A DNA stretch of 64,000 bases. It comes from Streptomyces geranii (lineage in GTDB: Bacteria > Actinomycetota > Actinomycetes > Streptomycetales > Streptomycetaceae). The notes under the pieces were generated by a model, which was given only the letters and a program-made list of their open reading frames with translations, was not told where the DNA came from and ran no database searches. The position numbers and the translations under genes were made by a program. The first letter of the stretch is position 1. Each line of letters starts with the position of its first letter. This document shows positions 8,769 through 17,063 of this stretch, one piece after another. Location: positions 1-64,000 of the forward strand of contig NZ_PJME01000009.1 in the NCBI RefSeq assembly GCF_002954775.1. Reading direction: 5' to 3'.

Positions 8769-10430
8769 TCACGCCGTGACGTTGACCGCCGCCCAGGCCG
8801 CGTTCACGGCCGCGTACTCCGTGCTGCTCGCGCCGTACAGGGCCGAGGCCGCCGACAGGGTCGCCGTGCGGGCGCCCTTGTAGTTGGTCGTCGACGTCAT
8901 GTACGTGGTCAGCGCCTTGTACCAGATCTGTACGGCCTTGGCGCGGCCGATGCCCGTGAGCGTGGAGCTGTTGTACGTCGGGGAGTTGTAGCTCACCCCG
9001 TTGATCGTCTTCGAGCCGCTGCCCTCGGAGAGGAGGTAGAAGAAGTGGTTCGCCGGACCCGACGAGTAGTGCACGTCGAGGTTCTTCACCGTGGACGACC
9101 AGTAGTTGGCGGAGCCGCCGTCCTTGCTCGGCTGGTCCATGTAACGCAGCGGCGTGCCGTCGCCGTTGATGTCGATCTTCTCGCCGATGAGGTAGTCGCC
9201 GACGTCGGAGGAGTTGGCCGCGTAGAACTCGACGGCCGTACCGAAGATGTCGGAGGTCGCCTCGTTCAGCCCGCCCGACTCACCGCTGTAGTTGAGGCCC
9301 GCGGTGTTGGCGGTGACGCCGTGGGTCATCTCGTGACCGGCCACGTCCAGCGAGGTCAGCGGGTTGACGTTGCCCTCGCCGTCGCCGTACGTCATGCAGA
9401 AGCAGCTGTCGTCCCAGAAGGCGTTGACGTACGCGTTGCCGTAGTGGACGCGGGAGTACGCGGCGACACCGTTGTTCTTGATGCCGGAGCGGCCGAACGT
9501 GTCCTTGTAGAAGTCCCACGTCTTCTGCGCGCCGTACGCGGCGTCGACGGCCGCGGTCTGGTCGGTCGTCGAGCTGGACGCCGCGCCGGTGCCCCAGGTG
9601 TCGTCGGCGTCCGTGAACAGGGTGCCCGCCGAGGAGCTGGTGGCGTGCGCCTTGTTGTACGTCTTGTGGCCGCCGCGGGTGCCGTCGGTCAGCTGGTACG
9701 TCGAGCCCGACAGGGTCGTGCTCAGGGCGACGGTGCCGGAGTACAGGCTCTTGCCGGTGCCGGTCTCGATGCCCTGGTACTCGTACAGCTTGGCGCCGGT
9801 GGCCGCGTCGGTGATGACGTGCAGCTCGTTCGGGGTGCCGTCCTCCTGGAGGCCGCCGACGACGGTCTCGTAGGCGAGGGTCGGGGTGCCCGAGGCGGCC
9901 CAGATCACCTTGCGGGGGGCGCTGGACGCCTTCGACTCGGTGGAGCCGGCCTTCTTGGCGAGCGTGACGGCCTGCTTCTCGACGGCCGTCGTGGTGACCT
10001 CGGGGGTGAGGTCGGTGACGTTGATCGCGGCCTTCTGGGCCTTCGTCACGCCCTCGGTCTCGCCGGCCGGGCTCTCGTGCACGACGAGGTCGCCGCCGAG
10101 GACCGGCAGGCCCCCGTAGGTGCGCTCGTAGCGGGTGTGCAGGGTGCCGTCGGCGTCCTTGACGACGTCACGGACGACGAGCTTCTCCTTGGCGCCGAGG
10201 CCTATCTCGTCGGCGGTCGCCGGGGCTTCGGCGGCGGCCTCCTTGATGAGGGCGGTGCGCGCGGCCGGGGTGAGCGTCACCGGGACGGCCGCGGCCTTCG
10301 CCCTGCCGCCGGCCGGCTCGCTGTCCGCCGAGGCGCCGGTGGTCAGACCGGTGGTGATGAGGGCTCCCGCCGCGACGGCGGTGGCGATGGCGAGCGTGGT
10401 GCGCTTGTGACGCGCGTAGAGGGGGGTCAC
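8769..10430 (-). CDS. Secreted neutral zinc metalloprotease (M4), paralog 1
   Basis: Thermolysin-family (M4) protease precursor, 553 aa. The GTG at 10430 is chosen because AAAGGAG lies 6-9 nt upstream. Signal peptide: residues 1-35 (KRTT, hydrophobic core, ASADS). An FTP/PepSY propeptide follows to about residue 225. The zinc site is HEMTH (His366, His370, Glu367 catalytic), with Glu390 in NEATSD as third ligand, the thermolysin spacing of 24. The C-terminal helical M4 domain ends the protein, with no extra domain. It is about 60 percent alike to the gene upstream, a tandem duplication. Expected role: extracellular protein digestion. Confidence 0.95.
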   Translation of the reverse strand: MTPLYARHKRTTLAIATAVAAGALITTGLTTGASADSEPAGGRAKAAAVPVTLTPAARTALIKEAAAEAPATADEIGLGAKEKLVVRDVVKDADGTLHTRYERTYGGLPVLGGDLVVHESPAGETEGVTKAQKAAINVTDLTPEVTTTAVEKQAVTLAKKAGSTESKASSAPRKVIWAASGTPTLAYETVVGGLQEDGTPNELHVITDAATGAKLYEYQGIETGTGKSLYSGTVALSTTLSGSTYQLTDGTRGGHKTYNKAHATSSSAGTLFTDADDTWGTGAASSSTTDQTAAVDAAYGAQKTWDFYKDTFGRSGIKNNGVAAYSRVHYGNAYVNAFWDDSCFCMTYGDGEGNVNPLTSLDVAGHEMTHGVTANTAGLNYSGESGGLNEATSDIFGTAVEFYAANSSDVGDYLIGEKIDINGDGTPLRYMDQPSKDGGSANYWSSTVKNLDVHYSSGPANHFFYLLSEGSGSKTINGVSYNSPTYNSSTLTGIGRAKAVQIWYKALTTYMTSTTNYKGARTATLSAASALYGASSTEYAAVNAAWAAVNVTA

Positions 10431-10520
10431 GCGAACTCCTTTGTGGGGGATCCGGACGGTCTTGGGGTGATCGTCCGGAGGTCGTTGTGAAGTTGGAGCG
10501 CTGTTGCTGCGGCGTGCGGT

Positions 10521-10555
10521 GGAAGAGTGACATTGAGGGCGCGTACATGTCAGGA
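10521..10555 (-). promoter_or_regulatory. Conserved spaced element upstream of M4 gene 1
   Basis: On the coding strand this reads TCCTGACA, 18 nt, CACTCTTCC, ending 91 nt before the protease start. The same two blocks with the same 18-nt spacing occur upstream of the second M4 gene (12977-13011), while the 18-nt spacers differ. It is a candidate shared promoter or regulator site. The rest of 10431-10689 holds only the 5' leader. Confidence 0.55.
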
Positions 10556-10689
10556 CCCCCAAGTGATGTTGGCCGAAAGTCGACTGTCCGGTGAACGTTT
10601 CGTGCATGTAACACGGTGCGATCTTGGTAAAGCGACGACAAAGATCAGGCACGCTGACAACAAAAGCGCAGTACAGGGGCCGTAAAGGA

Positions 10690-10727
10690 GGCGCCGCCCC
10701 GGTGAGTTGATCCACCGGGGCGGCGCC
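10690..10727 (-). terminator. Hairpin after M4 protease 2
   Basis: A perfect 15-bp stem (10690-10704 with 10713-10727) and an 8-nt loop lie 54 bp beyond the stop of the second protease gene. Confidence 0.8.
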
Positions 10728-10781
10728 CTGCCGCTTACGCGTCCTGAACGGTGCTCGAACGGGCCCTTACGGGCGGTGTGT

Positions 10782-12833
10782 TCAGGCCGTCGGGAACGTG
10801 AGACTCCAGCCGTTGATCCGGCCGGTGTCCTGGGCCGCGTTGTCCTGGACCCTCAACTGCCAGATGCCGTTGGCGACCTCGGAGGAGGCGTTCACCGTGT
10901 ACGTGGTGTTGATGTTGTCCGTGCTGCCGCCGGTGCTGTACGCCTTCAGCGTGTACGCCGTGCCGTCGGGCGCGACGAGCTGCACCTGAAGGTCGCCGAT
11001 GTAGGTGTGGACGATGTCGACCGCCACCGGGAGGCTTGCCGGCGCGTTGCCCGTCCGCCCGGAGACGGTGATCGACGACGTGACCGCAGCCCCGTTGTCC
11101 GGAATCGATACGTCGGCGGTGTTCTCGAACACCGTTCCGCCGCCTCCGCCGCCGGGTCGCGCGCCGACCGCGATGCCCGCCCACGCGTTCTGCACGGCCG
11201 TGTACTCGGCGCTCGTCGTGCCGTACAGCTCACCTGTCGCCGCGAGGGTCCCGGTGCGGGCCGCCGCGTAGTTGGTGGTCGAGGTGAACTTCGTGGTGAG
11301 CGCGCGGAACCAGATCTTCTCCGCCTTGTCCCGGCCGATGCCGGTCACCGGGAGCCCGTCCGAGGTCGCCGAGTTGTAGGTGACACCGTTGATGGTCTTG
11401 GTGCCGCTGCCCTCGGAGAGGAGGTAGAAGAAGTGGTTCGCCGGGCCCGACGAGTAGTGCACGTCGATCGACCCGATGCCCGAGTACCAACTGTCCTTGG
11501 ACGAACCGTCCTTGCTCGGCTTGTCCATGTAACGCAACGGCGTGCCATTGCCGTTGATGTTGATCTCCTCGCCGATGAGGTAGTCACCGACGTCGGAGGA
11601 GTTGTTGGCGTAGAACTCGACCGTCGAGCCGAAGATGTCCGAGGTCGCCTCGTTCAGCCCGCCCGACTCACCGCTGTAGTTGAGGCCGGCCGTGTTGGCG
11701 GTGAGGCCGTGCGTCATCTCGTGCGCGGCCACGTCGATCGACGTCAGCGGGTTGGCGTTGCCCGAGCCGTCGCCGTACGTCATGCAGAAGCAGGCGTCCT
11801 GCCAGAAGGCGTTGACGTAGTTGTTGCCGTAGTGGACGCGCGAGTACGCGCCGACACCGTCGCCGCGGATGCCGGAACGCCCGTGCACGTTCTTGTAGTA
11901 GTCCCAGGTCAGCGCCGCGCCGTACGCGGCGTCGGCGCCGGCCGACTCCAGGTTGGACGCGAGGCCGTTGCCCCAGATGTCGTCCGGGCCGGAGAAGAGG
12001 GTGCCGGTGCCGGAGGTGCCGCGGTTCAGGTTGTACGTCTTGTGGCTGCCGCGCGCGGCGTCCGTCAGGTTGTACGTCGACCCGGACTGCGTGGAGCCGA
12101 GTTCGACCGTGCCGGAGTACACCGTGTTGCCGGTGCCGGTCTCGATCGCCTCCCACTCGAACAGCTTCGCGCCCGAGGTGGCGTCCGTGATGACGTGCAG
12201 CTCCTGCGGGGTGCCGTCGTGCTGGAAGCCGCCGACGACCGTTTCGTAGGCGAGCACGGGAGTGCCGCTCGCCGCCCAGATCACCTTGCGCGGCGCCTTG
12301 TTGATGTCGGGGCTCTTGGCCTCCTCGGCCTTCGCCGCGCCCAGCGCCTGGGTCTCGGCCTTGGCGGCGGCGACCTTCGGCGTGAGGGAGGCGACCTTGA
12401 TGGTGGCCCGGGACGCCTTCACGACGCCCTCCGTGGCACCGGACTTGTCGCTCGCGACGACCAGGTCGCCGCCGAGGACGGGGAGTCCGTCGTACGTGCG
12501 CTCGTACCGCGTGTGCACGGTGCCGTCGCCGTCCTTGAGGACGTCACGGACGACGAGCTTCTCCTTGGCGCCCAGGCCGAGCCCCTTGGCGGTCTCCGCC
12601 TTGGTGGCGTTGGCCTCGGCGAGCAGCGCGGCGCGCTGGGCGGGGGAGAGCTTGACGGACTCCGCGCCCGGTATGACCTTGCCCGCGGCCGACGGTGCCT
12701 TCTCCGGTGCCGCGGTGGCCGCGCCGGACTGAACGGCCGCTGCCAGTAGGGCTGCTACGGCGACGAGGGCGCCGGTGGCGACCCGTCGCTGGGTGGTGAC
12801 GTGGGGGGTGCGTCTGTGGGACTGGCGTCTCAA
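10782..12833 (-). CDS. Secreted M4 metalloprotease with P-domain, paralog 2
   Basis: Thermolysin-family protease precursor, about 683 aa. AAGGAG lies 6 nt before a TTG at 12833 (3 nt before a GTG at 12836), so one of these is the likely start; a GTG at 12857 has no ribosome site. It has a signal peptide and FTP/PepSY propeptide as in paralog 1. The active site is HEMTH (His371, Glu372, His375), followed by NEATSD. Unlike its neighbour it has a Gly-rich linker (RPGGGGGG) and a C-terminal proprotein-convertase P-domain of about 110 residues, with motifs such as VDIVHTYIGDLQVQLVAPDG and NGIWQLRVQD. It is in tandem with paralog 1 but has its own promoter region and terminator. Confidence 0.93.
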   Translation of the reverse strand: MRRQSHRRTPHVTTQRRVATGALVAVAALLAAAVQSGAATAAPEKAPSAAGKVIPGAESVKLSPAQRAALLAEANATKAETAKGLGLGAKEKLVVRDVLKDGDGTVHTRYERTYDGLPVLGGDLVVASDKSGATEGVVKASRATIKVASLTPKVAAAKAETQALGAAKAEEAKSPDINKAPRKVIWAASGTPVLAYETVVGGFQHDGTPQELHVITDATSGAKLFEWEAIETGTGNTVYSGTVELGSTQSGSTYNLTDAARGSHKTYNLNRGTSGTGTLFSGPDDIWGNGLASNLESAGADAAYGAALTWDYYKNVHGRSGIRGDGVGAYSRVHYGNNYVNAFWQDACFCMTYGDGSGNANPLTSIDVAAHEMTHGLTANTAGLNYSGESGGLNEATSDIFGSTVEFYANNSSDVGDYLIGEEININGNGTPLRYMDKPSKDGSSKDSWYSGIGSIDVHYSSGPANHFFYLLSEGSGTKTINGVTYNSATSDGLPVTGIGRDKAEKIWFRALTTKFTSTTNYAAARTGTLAATGELYGTTSAEYTAVQNAWAGIAVGARPGGGGGGTVFENTADVSIPDNGAAVTSSITVSGRTGNAPASLPVAVDIVHTYIGDLQVQLVAPDGTAYTLKAYSTGGSTDNINTTYTVNASSEVANGIWQLRVQDNAAQDTGRINGWSLTFPTA

Positions 12834-12976
12834 CACTGACTCCTTCTGCGTGGCCACTGGTCGAGCGGCCAGGGGGGACCGGACGGTGGTCGTCCGTCCG
12901 GGGCAGAACAGGTGCGTGCGGATACGTGGCGAAGAACACAGCGGTGTTGCTGTGGAGCCGCTGTGAAGGTGCCGTG

Positions 12977-13011
12977 GGAAGAGTGCCAGGCGAGCGCATA
13001 TGCTGTCAGGA
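12977..13011 (-). promoter_or_regulatory. Conserved spaced element upstream of M4 gene 2
   Basis: The same TCCTGACA, 18 nt, CACTCTTCC arrangement as upstream of paralog 1, lying about 144 nt before the start. A TGTTGCTG-type block is also shared by both regions but at different distances. Confidence 0.55.
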
Positions 13012-13100
13012 GCGCGTCAATAAGTTGGCTGGAAACAGTCCGTTGCCCGGATGGTCATGTTCGCTATACGGACTATTCACCCGGTAGGGGTGCTCGGCTG

Positions 13101-14873
13101 TCAGGGGCGTTCGTCCTTCGAGGGCGCGGGGCGCCGCTCGCCGTGCCACGACCGCCACAGTGCCGCGTACGCCCCGTCCGCCGCCACCAGGCCCTCGTGC
13201 GTGCCGAGTTCGGTGAGCAGCCCCTCCTCCATCACGGCCACCCGGTCCGCGTCGTGCGCGGTGTGCAGCCGGTGCGCGATGGCGATCACCGTGCGCCCTT
13301 CCAGTACGGCGGCCAGCGCGCGCTCGGTGTGACGCGCGGTCGTCGGATCGAGCAGCGCCGTCGCCTCGTCCAGGATCAGCGTGTGCGGGTCGGCCAGCAC
13401 CACGCGGGCCAGGGCCAGTTGCTGGGCCCGCGAACCGTCGGTCGCCTCCCCGTCGGGGCCGAGCCCGGTGTCAAGCCCGGCCGGCAGCTCGCGTACCCAG
13501 TCGGCGGCGCCGACGGCGGCCAGCGCGGCCCACAACTCGGCGTCCGTGGCGGCGGGTTCGGCGATCAGGAGGTTGTCCCTGACCGTGCCGAGGAAGACAT
13601 GGTGCTCCTGTGTGACGAGCACGACCTGCCGGCGCAGCTCCTCGGGCCCGAGCGAGGCGATCGGTACGCCGCCCACGGTCACCGAGCCCGAACGCGGCTC
13701 GTCGATCCCCGCGAGCAGCCGGCACAGCGTCGTCTTGCCCGCGCCCGAGGGGCCCACCACCGCGAGCCGTTCCCCCGGCCGCACGGTCAGATCGACCCCG
13801 CGCAGCACCTCGCCCCCGCGGTCGTACGCGTACCGCACCCCGACCACGTCGATCCGGTCGCCGACGGGCACCGGCGAAGCCTCCGCCGCCCCTCTCGGCG
13901 CCTGCCCGAGCCCCTCCACCCGGGCGAACGAGGCGCTGCTGGACTGCAGTTGCTCCATCCAGGTCAGCACCTCGTCGAGGGGCGCCTCCAGTTGCCGCAG
14001 ATAGAGGGCAGCCGCCACGACGGCCCCCAGACTGACCGCCCCGTGCCCGTGCAGAACACCGCCGACCATGAGCACGGCGACCACGGGAAGGACGTACGAC
14101 ACCTCGACGGGCGGGAAGAACACGGTCCGCAGGTACAGCGTGTGCAGCCGTCGGCGCCGGGAGTGGTCGAGGGCGTCGCGGCTCACGGCCACCCGCCGCC
14201 CGGCCAGTCCGAACGCCTCGACCGTGCGCGTGCCCGAGGCGGTCGCCGCGAGGATCTCCGCGACCTCGGAGTTGGCGGCGCCCTCGGCGAGGTACGCGTC
14301 GCGGGCCCGGCGCAGATACCAGCGCAGCGCGAACCAGATACCGGACTGCGCGAGCAGCGAGGCGAGCCCGAGCAGCGGGTCGAGCGCGAACACCGCCCCG
14401 GCGATGAACAGACACTGCACCGAGGCGACGAGCAGCTCGGGCCCGGCATCGCGCAGGGTCGTGCCGACGGTGCTGACGTCCGCCGTCCCCCGGGCCGTCA
14501 GATCCCCGGTCCCGGCACGCTCCACGACGGACGCGGGCAGGGCGAGCGCCCGGTCCACGAACTCCTCCCGCACCCGCGCGAGCGTCCGCTCCCCGAATCG
14601 GTACCCCACGTACCGCGCCCACCGCGCCAGCAGCAACTGCGCCACCGCGCAGACGACGATGACGGCTCCGAGCCGGTCCACGACCGGGACCCCGGCCCCC
14701 GCCCGCACCTCGTCGATGATCCGCCCGAGCAGCCAGGGCGCGACGAGCCCGGCACCGGCGGCGAGGGAGTTCAGCAGCAGGAGCGCGGCGAAGGCGGGCG
14801 CGTCGGCACGGACGAGCCGGACGGCGGCCCGGCGGACGTCGGCCGCGCCGGCGACGGGGAGTTGGGCACTCAT
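13101..14873 (-). CDS. ABC half-exporter D, degenerate signature motif
   Basis: Type IV ABC exporter half, 590 aa, ATG 14873 with AAGGAG upstream. A six-helix membrane domain (about 20-320) precedes the ATPase domain. Walker A is intact (GPSGAGKTT), Walker B is LILDEATALLD with catalytic Glu, and the H-loop AHRLHT is present. The ABC signature is not LSGGQ but the divergent TDGSRAQQLA. It is last in the leftward operon and probably pairs with the gene at 15106-16986, which has the reverse set of losses. The substrate is unknown. Confidence 0.92.
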   Translation of the reverse strand: MSAQLPVAGAADVRRAAVRLVRADAPAFAALLLLNSLAAGAGLVAPWLLGRIIDEVRAGAGVPVVDRLGAVIVVCAVAQLLLARWARYVGYRFGERTLARVREEFVDRALALPASVVERAGTGDLTARGTADVSTVGTTLRDAGPELLVASVQCLFIAGAVFALDPLLGLASLLAQSGIWFALRWYLRRARDAYLAEGAANSEVAEILAATASGTRTVEAFGLAGRRVAVSRDALDHSRRRRLHTLYLRTVFFPPVEVSYVLPVVAVLMVGGVLHGHGAVSLGAVVAAALYLRQLEAPLDEVLTWMEQLQSSSASFARVEGLGQAPRGAAEASPVPVGDRIDVVGVRYAYDRGGEVLRGVDLTVRPGERLAVVGPSGAGKTTLCRLLAGIDEPRSGSVTVGGVPIASLGPEELRRQVVLVTQEHHVFLGTVRDNLLIAEPAATDAELWAALAAVGAADWVRELPAGLDTGLGPDGEATDGSRAQQLALARVVLADPHTLILDEATALLDPTTARHTERALAAVLEGRTVIAIAHRLHTAHDADRVAVMEEGLLTELGTHEGLVAADGAYAALWRSWHGERRPAPSKDERP

Positions 14874-15109
14874 CGGACGGTCTCCTTGCCGCTCGTCGGC
14901 TGTCGGCCGCGGGTGTTCGCGGTGTGGGTGCCGGTGCGCATGCCGGTGCGGATGCCTGTTCGGGGGGCGGTTCCGGGGCCGGTTCGGGGGCCGCCGGTGT
15001 TCCGTGCGGGTGGGCGGGGTGCGAGGGGGCCGGGACGGGTGGCGGCCGGGGCCGGTCGGCGGCGGCGCCGGGTGTCGGGCGTGGCGGCGACGGGGAGGCG
15101 AGGGGTCAC
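14870..15109 (-). CDS. Small Arg/Pro/Thr-rich ORF bridging two ABC genes
   Basis: 79-codon frame with a GTG start. Its start overlaps the stop of the upstream ABC gene by 4 bp (GTGA, 15106-15109), and its stop overlaps the ATG of the downstream ABC gene by 4 bp (ATGA, 14870-14873). The codons keep strong G/C third positions. The product is low complexity, with RRRRRP near residue 14 and RTG repeats (RTGIRTGMRTGT). I recognise no family. It may be a real coupled micro-gene or a fortuitous frame in a GC-rich spacer; the double overlap favours the first. Confidence 0.45.
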   Translation of the reverse strand: MTPRLPVAATPDTRRRRRPAPAATRPGPLAPRPPARNTGGPRTGPGTAPRTGIRTGMRTGTHTANTRGRQPTSGKETVR

Positions 15110-16986
15110 CTGACCGGCTCCCCGATGTTCTCCAGGCCAGGTCCGTCCGCCAGATCCTGCCCGTCGACATCTTCGTCGGCCCCTTCGTCGGCCCCTTCGT
15201 GGGCCTCGTCGCCGGTCTGCTCGCCAGTCTGTCGGCCGGGGTCTTCGTCGAAGTTGTCGCCGAGGTCGTCATCGGGGTTGTCGTCGGGGTCGTCGTCCGT
15301 GTCGCGGGCCACCAGGGACCGGTAGCCCGGTTCCTCCGCGAGCAGCCGCTGGTGGTTGCCGACGGCCGCCGTCTTGCCGTCGACCAGGTAGTACACGGTG
15401 TCCGCGCGGTCCAGCAGCAGCGGGGAGGTGGCGGCCACGACCGTGGTGCGGTCCGCGCGTTCCGTGCGCAGGCGGTCCGCCACCGCGGCCTCCGTGTGGG
15501 CGTCCAGGGCCGACGTCGGCTCCACCGCGAGCAGCACCTCGGGGTCGGCGAGCAGGGCCCGCACCAGGCGTACCCGCTGGCGTTGGCCGCCGGAGAGGTT
15601 GCGGCCCTGGGCGTCGACCGCCGAGTCCAGCCCGTCAGGCAGGCCCAGGACGATGTCCTCGGCGACGGCCGCGCGCACCGCCCGCGCGATCGCCGCCTCG
15701 CTCGACTCCCCACGCCCGGAGACCAGTTCGCGCAGGGTCCCGGCGAACAGGTCGGCCTCGTTGTCGGCGACCAGGATGCGGGCCCGCACCTGCCCCAGGG
15801 CGATCTCGTCGAGCCGTACGCCGCCCCAGGTCGCCGCCGACGGCGCGAACCGGCCGAGCCGGTCGACGACGGCGACGGCGTCGGCAGGGCGGGCACCGGC
15901 CAGCGCGGTCAGCCGGCCCGGTACGACGGTCACGCCGGACTCCGGGTCGTGCAGCGGGGCGGGTGCCGCGGGCGCGTCCAGTACGCCGCTGTCGGCGTCC
16001 GGCTCCAGCGCCAGGAACCGTACGACCCGCCGTGCGGCCACCAGCGCGCGGCTGATCTGGAAACCGCACTCGATGAAGAAGGCCACCGGCACGATCAGTA
16101 CGGCGACATAGCCGTACACCGACACCAACTCGCCCACGGAGATGTCCCCTTGGGCCGCCAGCCGGGCCGCCAGCCAGGTCACCAGGGCCAGGAACAGGGT
16201 CGGCAGCCCGACCCCGAGCGCCTGGATCCAGCTGCTCACCGCCCCGACCCGGTACCCCTGTTCCTGCAGCCGGCGCGAGTCACTGCGGAACGCGTCGGCG
16301 AACAGCCCTTTGCCGCCGAGACCGTTGAGGACCCGCAGCCCGCCCGAGAGATCGCCGATCCGGGCGGTCAGGACGCCCTGGCGCTCCCGGTACGGCGCCT
16401 CGACCGACTGGAGCCTGCCCAGCAGTGGTCCGATGAGCACGGCGACGACCGGCACCCCGAGCAGGATCACGGCGGCCAGCGTCGGCGACACCGACAGCAG
16501 CAGCCAGGCGACCACGCCGTAGGAGACGATCGCGCCGACGCCGGGACCGACGAACGTCAGCGACTGGGCGATCGTCGACACGTCGCCGACCCCGATCGTG
16601 ACGACCTCCCCGGCCGTGACCTGCCGGGGCAGCGCCGCCCCCAGCCGCACCGCCTGTCCGATCACCACCTTGACCGTACGGAAGTTGGCGTCCATCCGGA
16701 CCCGGGTCATCGTCCGGTGCCGCATGATGCTCAGCCACGCGCTGAACGTCCCGACGGCGAGGATCGCCACCGCCCAGCCCGCCAGCACCGCCTGGTCGCC
16801 CGGTTCGAGACCGTCGTCGACGGCCCGGGACAGCAGATACGGCGTCAGCGCCATCAGCGTCGTCCAGCTGCTGCCCAGCAACGCCCCGAGCGCGCACCGC
16901 CGCCACTGCTGCCGCACCAGCCACAGCAGATAGCGGGCGGGGCCGCGCGAATCGGGCGTGCCGGGGTCCTCGTACGCGTCGATCAT
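15106..16986 (-). CDS. ABC half-exporter C, degenerate Walker motifs
   Basis: ABC exporter half, 626 aa, ATG 16986 with GAGAGGGAA upstream. The membrane domain covers about 25-330. In the ATPase domain the Walker A loop is lost (LAGARPADAVAVV, no GKT), Walker B reads LLAVEPTSALD with Val in place of Asp, and the H-loop His is missing (AATSPLLL). The signature LSGGQRQR is perfect. This is the complement of the downstream partner, so a heterodimer would have one working and one dead ATP site. The C-terminal 60 residues are acidic, with repeated GADE units. It lies 77 bp after the preceding ABC gene. Confidence 0.92.
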   Translation of the reverse strand: MIDAYEDPGTPDSRGPARYLLWLVRQQWRRCALGALLGSSWTTLMALTPYLLSRAVDDGLEPGDQAVLAGWAVAILAVGTFSAWLSIMRHRTMTRVRMDANFRTVKVVIGQAVRLGAALPRQVTAGEVVTIGVGDVSTIAQSLTFVGPGVGAIVSYGVVAWLLLSVSPTLAAVILLGVPVVAVLIGPLLGRLQSVEAPYRERQGVLTARIGDLSGGLRVLNGLGGKGLFADAFRSDSRRLQEQGYRVGAVSSWIQALGVGLPTLFLALVTWLAARLAAQGDISVGELVSVYGYVAVLIVPVAFFIECGFQISRALVAARRVVRFLALEPDADSGVLDAPAAPAPLHDPESGVTVVPGRLTALAGARPADAVAVVDRLGRFAPSAATWGGVRLDEIALGQVRARILVADNEADLFAGTLRELVSGRGESSEAAIARAVRAAVAEDIVLGLPDGLDSAVDAQGRNLSGGQRQRVRLVRALLADPEVLLAVEPTSALDAHTEAAVADRLRTERADRTTVVAATSPLLLDRADTVYYLVDGKTAAVGNHQRLLAEEPGYRSLVARDTDDDPDDNPDDDLGDNFDEDPGRQTGEQTGDEAHEGADEGADEDVDGQDLADGPGLENIGEPVR

Positions 16987-17063
16987 TTCCCTCTCGTCCC
17001 CCGTCGCGTCCTGTTCCCGTAGCGTCCTGTTCGCGTCGCGTTCCGGTCCTGTCGTGCGCGGAC

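Noticed and set aside
10707..12749. 680-codon plus-strand frame opposite M4 protease 2 (and a similar one at 8319-10490)
   Set aside because: The two shadows resemble each other only because the sense genes are paralogs. No motifs, and third-position pattern belongs to the minus strand.
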